Part shown: one piece after another, positions 60,358-64,000 of the stretch
Position numbering within the stretch: the stretch's first letter is position 1
Layout of the letters: each line of letters opens with the position of its first letter
Assembly: GCF_007676755.1 (NCBI RefSeq)
Contig: NZ_VEBK01000004.1
Coordinates: 62,001-126,000 of the forward strand
Direction: 5' to 3'
Source: Bacillus sp. FJAT-22090
GTDB lineage: Bacteria > Bacillota > Bacilli > Bacillales_A > Planococcaceae
Length of the DNA stretch: 64,000 bases
Notes under the pieces: model-generated
The model's database searches: none
Seen by the model: the letters and a program-made list of their open reading frames with translations, nothing else
Told to the model about the DNA's origin: nothing
Made by a program: the position numbers and the translations under genes

Positions 60358-61973
60358 TTAGATTTCTCCCCATCGTCCATTTTTTTATAATAAATGCGGG
60401 ACACGAACAGCCCGACTATGCCGAGAACGATAAATAATAATGCTTTAATCGGGACAGAGACGAATGGTATATCAAATAATATAATTTTGGCTAGCGTAAA
60501 GAACAGAATCCCTACCCCTACATACTTTCCTTGTTGCAAAGAAAAACGGTTATTTAGTAACATCATTAAGATTGCTACTACAATCCAAAAAGAACTAGTG
60601 AAAACACGTTCCATATTACTGCCTGCTTCTCCTGAAACTAAAATAGCAATCATGTGGAGAAAGTATAGAAGCAAAACCCCTATATATGGGACCCCAATAT
60701 TAAATATAAAATGTTTTTTCTGCCAGTTAATCGCTGCAATAAGATAAATACCATAAATTGTGGCAATGATAAACACTATCCAGTGGAACATCTCCCAAGA
60801 AAACCAGGTTATAGCGGTATTTAAGAATACATAATTGCACGCAACAAAATAAGTGATACCACAAAGAATCGCATGTAAAATATGATGTAATTTTTTATAC
60901 ACTAGCAAATAGATAATACTTAAACCAATGATTCCTTCAACGAACAAATCATTCATTTGGAGTTGCATTAGGTTCAGCAAGGCAAGCGATCCGTTCGCAA
61001 TCATAATAGGTACTCGAATCGGATCTTTTCGGTATATATACACACCGGCTCCGTATATAGTGGCAAGAATCATCATTAATAGGGACGCTTCGCTTTCAGT
61101 GAAGACCATACGAATCCATATGGCAGTGAGAATCATTACAGAAAAGAGTGTATATGCCTGTTTCGGTATCATCCATTTGGTTTTTAGGAAACTAATTAGT
61201 AGCGCTCCATGCTGAATAAATACCGGCAACATAGCAATCCATTTATATTCTTCTGCAACTTGGGTGAAGACAAAGAATGCTAATATAGCAATTTGTAAGA
61301 AGATAATAGATATGAAGTATAAAACCTTATAACTATATCGTAACGCAATCCATAAAAACAGTGTGAAAAGCATTGCTTCATAAATAGAAAATAGTGGTAT
61401 GTTTGGTGAAGTGCTTTTAATCAGAAATGGAACAAATACGCCTCCTACTGTTGCGACAATTCCAATTCCTTGTGATTTGTATTTATACGTTAAAAACATG
61501 CCTAAAGCAATCCAAATTACATTTAAAACAAATGATAAAAAGGGACCGGTCATACTATATAGTTGATGCATTGCAAATGTGGTCAACATTAAAATCGGAA
61601 TTGCTCCACCTAACAGCATATGTCCTAAACTTTTTCGACTTTGCTTCACCTGCCAAATCCCTAGTCCAATCAATGCAAAACCCACCACAAATCCTAGTGA
61701 AATTTTTACTCGCTCATTTAAAAGACCGTAATCAGAGACAGCTTTAAACCCCCAAATGACCCCCACAATAAATACGAGAATAAACATAGGTGGTAGTATT
61801 TTTTGAAAGATAAGAACATCCCATTCTATCCCTTTTTGCTGAGACGGTTTACTATGAATGACCGGTTGTTGAGGACGAGCAACTGCATTTTTCAATTGTA
61901 TTTGCTCTTCTAAGTAACGAACACGTTCTTCCAAACGTTCGACTCGATTTTCTAGAACCTCTTTCTCTGACAT
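60354..61973 (-). CDS. DUF2339 polytopic membrane protein
   Basis: 539 residues. An N-terminal coiled coil (EKEVLENRVERLEERVRYLEEQ split for length) is followed by about 14 helices starting near residue 58. This matches DUF2339, a family of unknown function found next to cell-wall or signalling genes. ATG at 61973 behind GGAGGGA. Coupled to the phosphatase downstream. Confidence 0.82.
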   Translation of the reverse strand: MSEKEVLENRVERLEERVRYLEEQIQLKNAVARPQQPVIHSKPSQQKGIEWDVLIFQKILPPMFILVFIVGVIWGFKAVSDYGLLNERVKISLGFVVGFALIGLGIWQVKQSRKSLGHMLLGGAIPILMLTTFAMHQLYSMTGPFLSFVLNVIWIALGMFLTYKYKSQGIGIVATVGGVFVPFLIKSTSPNIPLFSIYEAMLFTLFLWIALRYSYKVLYFISIIFLQIAILAFFVFTQVAEEYKWIAMLPVFIQHGALLISFLKTKWMIPKQAYTLFSVMILTAIWIRMVFTESEASLLMMILATIYGAGVYIYRKDPIRVPIMIANGSLALLNLMQLQMNDLFVEGIIGLSIIYLLVYKKLHHILHAILCGITYFVACNYVFLNTAITWFSWEMFHWIVFIIATIYGIYLIAAINWQKKHFIFNIGVPYIGVLLLYFLHMIAILVSGEAGSNMERVFTSSFWIVVAILMMLLNNRFSLQQGKYVGVGILFFTLAKIILFDIPFVSVPIKALLFIVLGIVGLFVSRIYYKKMDDGEKSN

Positions 61974-62237
61974 TTGATCCCTCCATAGCAATGGCTTCTA
62001 CTCATAGTATTAGACAAATGACGAAAATATCCTTTAAATGCAATGTTAAACTTGAAAGAGCTCCCACTAGATAGCTCTTCCACTCGTTCACCCCATTAGT
62101 TTTATGTATTCATCCTCATATAAAAAAATTAGCTTCCTTCGTTACATCTTTCATTACCAGAATTGTTATATAATAAGCATAATATGTTTAAGAATGTTCT
62201 GTCTAGTAAAGCAACATGAATTGGAAGGTGAATACAG

Positions 62238-62618
62238 ATGAGAAACCGAGGGGCAATTGTCATTATCGAAAATGGTCGAGTAGCATTAATTAAAAGAAAA
62301 AAACCGAATACCACTTATTACGTATTTCCAGGTGGTGGGATAGAGGCCGGTGAAACACCTGAGCAAGCAGCCATTCGGGAAGCATATGAGGAACTGGGAG
62401 TGCATGTACGTATTCAACGCCTACTCAAAGTATTAGATTTCAATGGTAAACAATATTTTTTCCTTGCTGATATTATAGGGGGCAAATTCGGTACAGGCAC
62501 AGGTGAAGAATATACACATACATCCATTGAACGGGGAACGTATGAACCGATATGGATTGATATTGATGACCTCCCTTCTTTAGAAGTTCGTCCTAAAGAA
62601 ATAGCACATATACTATAG
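62238..62618 (+). CDS. NUDIX hydrolase
   Basis: 126 residues with the Nudix box GGIEAGETPEQAAIREAYEE followed by LGV. Resembles MutT/NudF-like proteins (YjhB-type). ATG behind GGAAGGTG. Monocistronic; the third NUDIX in the window. Confidence 0.88.
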   Translation: MRNRGAIVIIENGRVALIKRKKPNTTYYVFPGGGIEAGETPEQAAIREAYEELGVHVRIQRLLKVLDFNGKQYFFLADIIGGKFGTGTGEEYTHTSIERGTYEPIWIDIDDLPSLEVRPKEIAHIL

Positions 62619-62702
62619 CTTCATGAAACTGTCCAAAGTGAGCATAAAATGACAGGATTACTTTTCAATTGTTATTTATGATATATACAAGGAGTGAGGG
62701 AC

Positions 62703-63566
62703 ATGGGCTGGGTAGAGTCGATTCAGAAGGCAATCCATTATATCGAAGAACATTTGCTTGATGAGTTGGACATGGAGCAAATTGCAAGAGAAGCAAGTTC
62801 TTCTGTATTTCATTTTCAACGAACATTTTCAATTTTAACGGATATGTCCATTGCAGATTATATTCGCCGTAGAAGATTAACATTAGCAGCACAGGAATTA
62901 ATAAATACTGATATTAAAATTATCGATCTCTCCTATAAATATGGCTATGACACTCCCGAAGCATTCGCAAAGGCCTTTCGTAAGCAGCATGGGGTAACGC
63001 CAACTGATGCACGAAAGAAATTAGGAATTCTACAATCATACAATCGCCTGGTAATTCAGGTAAGCTTGAAGGGAGCAGAACCGATGAAGTACAAAATTGT
63101 GGAAAAAGATAGTTTTCAAGTAGTAGGCGTGAAGCGAACATATTCTTGTGTAAATGGAGAAAACACGCAGAAAATCCCTGGCTTTTGGGACGAGGTAAAC
63201 GCAGACGGCACAGATGATTTGTTATTTAGCTTGAACAATGGGGAGATTAAAGGTGTATTAGGTGTGTGCGTAGCAGATGACGCATTTAAGGAGAATAGCT
63301 TAATAGACTATTGGATTGCTACAGAGCATGTAGGAGATGTACCTGAAAACTTACTAGCAATGGAAATACCCGCATCTAAATGGGTAGTATTTGAAGTCCA
63401 TGGTCCAATGCCACACGCCATGCAAAATACTTGGAAGCAAATTTTTTCTGAATGGTTTCCTTCCAATTCTTATGTTCAGGCAGGTACACCTGAACTAGAG
63501 GTTTACTCAAACGAAGATCCCTCTAGTCCTGACTTATATTCTGAAATTTGGATTCCTATTAAATAA
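62703..63566 (+). CDS. AraC-family regulator with GyrI-like effector-binding domain
   Basis: 287 residues. AraC double helix-turn-helix at the N-terminus (LDMEQIAREASSSVFHFQRTF, DLSYKYGYDTPEAFAKAFRKQHG), then a GyrI/Rob-like small-molecule domain from about 130 (EKDSFQVVGVKR, VFEVHGPMPHAMQNTWKQIF, DLYSEIWIPI). Regulators of this type respond to drugs and organic cations. ATG at 62703, eight bases behind AAGGAG. Confidence 0.88.
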   Translation: MGWVESIQKAIHYIEEHLLDELDMEQIAREASSSVFHFQRTFSILTDMSIADYIRRRRLTLAAQELINTDIKIIDLSYKYGYDTPEAFAKAFRKQHGVTPTDARKKLGILQSYNRLVIQVSLKGAEPMKYKIVEKDSFQVVGVKRTYSCVNGENTQKIPGFWDEVNADGTDDLLFSLNNGEIKGVLGVCVADDAFKENSLIDYWIATEHVGDVPENLLAMEIPASKWVVFEVHGPMPHAMQNTWKQIFSEWFPSNSYVQAGTPELEVYSNEDPSSPDLYSEIWIPIK

Positions 63567-63570
63567 GAAG

Positions 63571-63608
63571 AGAAGCCATAAAAGACATTCATCTTTTATG
63601 GCTTCTTT
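63571..63608. terminator. Bidirectional terminator between the AraC gene and the VOC gene
   Basis: AGAAGCCATAAAAGA and TCTTTTATGGCTTCT pair perfectly over 15 bases (63571-63606). Confidence 0.88.
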
Positions 63609-63618
63609 TGTATATACA

Positions 63619-64000
63619 TTATTGTAGGTTTAGCTGCCATGAAACCCCAAACTTGTCCTGTACCCAACCAAACTTTTTGCTAAATCCATAATTATTTATT
63701 GGCATTAAGGCTTGCCCGTCTACCAAAAGAGCCGCATAGGATTGATCTAGTTCTTCTTCCGAGTCGCATTCAACAAATAACGAAATAGATGGTGTAAAAG
63801 TGAATGCATGTTGAATAGTGCTGTCCATACATAAAAATTCCTGCCCGTTAATAACGAATGCCGCTTGAGAAACTTCACCTTCTTTACCAGGCTCTCCTTC
63901 GCCAAAGCGAGCTAGTCGAGTAATCTCTGAATCCTTGAAGATGGAAGTATAAAAATTGATTGCTTCTTCTGCTTTCCCTTCGAACATTAAGAATGGTGTA
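63619..64000 (-). CDS. PhnB-like VOC/glyoxalase-fold protein (5' truncated by window edge)
   Basis: The frame runs through the right edge; residues TPFLMFEGKAEEAINFYTSIF match the usual start of PhnB-like (DUF1338/3-demethylubiquinone-methyltransferase-like) proteins a few residues in, so only the first codons are missing. It ends FGWVQDKFGVSWQLN, the family signature. Function unknown. Confidence 0.85.
   Translation of the reverse strand, partial: TPFLMFEGKAEEAINFYTSIFKDSEITRLARFGEGEPGKEGEVSQAAFVINGQEFLCMDSTIQHAFTFTPSISLFVECDSEEELDQSYAALLVDGQALMPINNYGFSKKFGWVQDKFGVSWQLNLQ

Overview
The window is low-GC, densely packed DNA from a Gram-positive member of the Bacillales. Most starts are preceded by AGGAGG-type ribosome-binding sites, and TTG/GTG starts are frequent. 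A T-box leader, a seven-gene Mrp antiporter operon, YteA-, YeeI-, YhaQP-, DapH- and AdaA-type genes, and a diaminopimelate dehydrogenase (Ddh) together suggest the Planococcaceae/Lysinibacillus-Psychrobacillus side of the order. That placement is inference. No rRNA, tRNA, CRISPR array, phage or insertion sequence is visible. Apart from the edge-truncated first and last genes, every gene looks intact.

Layout. 1-8 kb: end of an MMPL exporter, a carboxylesterase-like hydrolase, a Bmr-type MFS pump, small envelope proteins, a membrane dipeptidase with a previously unmarked 30-codon gene behind it, and ddh. 8-15.5 kb: a GIY-YIG protein, ferredoxin-NADP reductase behind a Fur-like box, YteA-like, HD and GntR proteins, brnQ, and a T-box leader that controls an MFS exporter. 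15.5-22.3 kb: the complete mrpABCDEFG operon (minus strand), divergent from a KdpD/Usp-like sensor-domain protein. 22.4-23.04 kb: 31 tandem 21/19-nt repeat units. 23-32.3 kb: an Fsr-type MFS transporter, a DUF421 protein, a DUF4309-NagZ fusion, a cupin/phosphatase pair, a MerR-TipAS regulator, a membrane-anchored MutS-like ATPase, NUDIX and ATL proteins. 32.4-41.5 kb: PadR with a HAAS/DUF4097 beta-solenoid protein, a stand-alone DnaN clamp, aroD, the adaptive-response genes adaA-ogt-GNAT divergent from alkA, and a secreted duplicated protein. 41.6-51 kb: a NatAB/YhaQP-like ABC pair, an AsnO-type asparagine synthetase, dapH-dapL, and a TRAP-TAXI system. 51-64 kb: an ABC pair, an attenuator-controlled ABC-F protein, a YodB/YodC-like redox pair, yeeI, a DUF2179 protein, a phosphatase, a DUF2339 membrane protein, and AraC/GyrI-like and PhnB-like proteins.

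Functional themes. Cation homeostasis: Mrp, the Usp/KdpD-like protein, YhaQP-like ABC. Peptidoglycan and lysine supply: both the dehydrogenase (Ddh) and acetylase (DapH/DapL) routes to diaminopimelate, plus NagZ and dipeptidase for recycling. DNA repair: AdaA, Ogt, AlkA, ATL, GIY-YIG, MutS-like ATPase, extra clamp. Xenobiotic response: MFS pumps, ABC-F, TipAS, GyrI-like and HxlR regulators.

The most unusual object is the TAXI solute-binding lipoprotein at 48050-49048. Its two halves are in reversed order relative to the family, with a clean break at the domain crossover, so it reads as a natural circular permutation. Next are the 31-unit repeat, which is free of stop codons in all six frames, the T-box upstream of an exporter, and the leader-peptide/terminator attenuator of the ABC-F gene.
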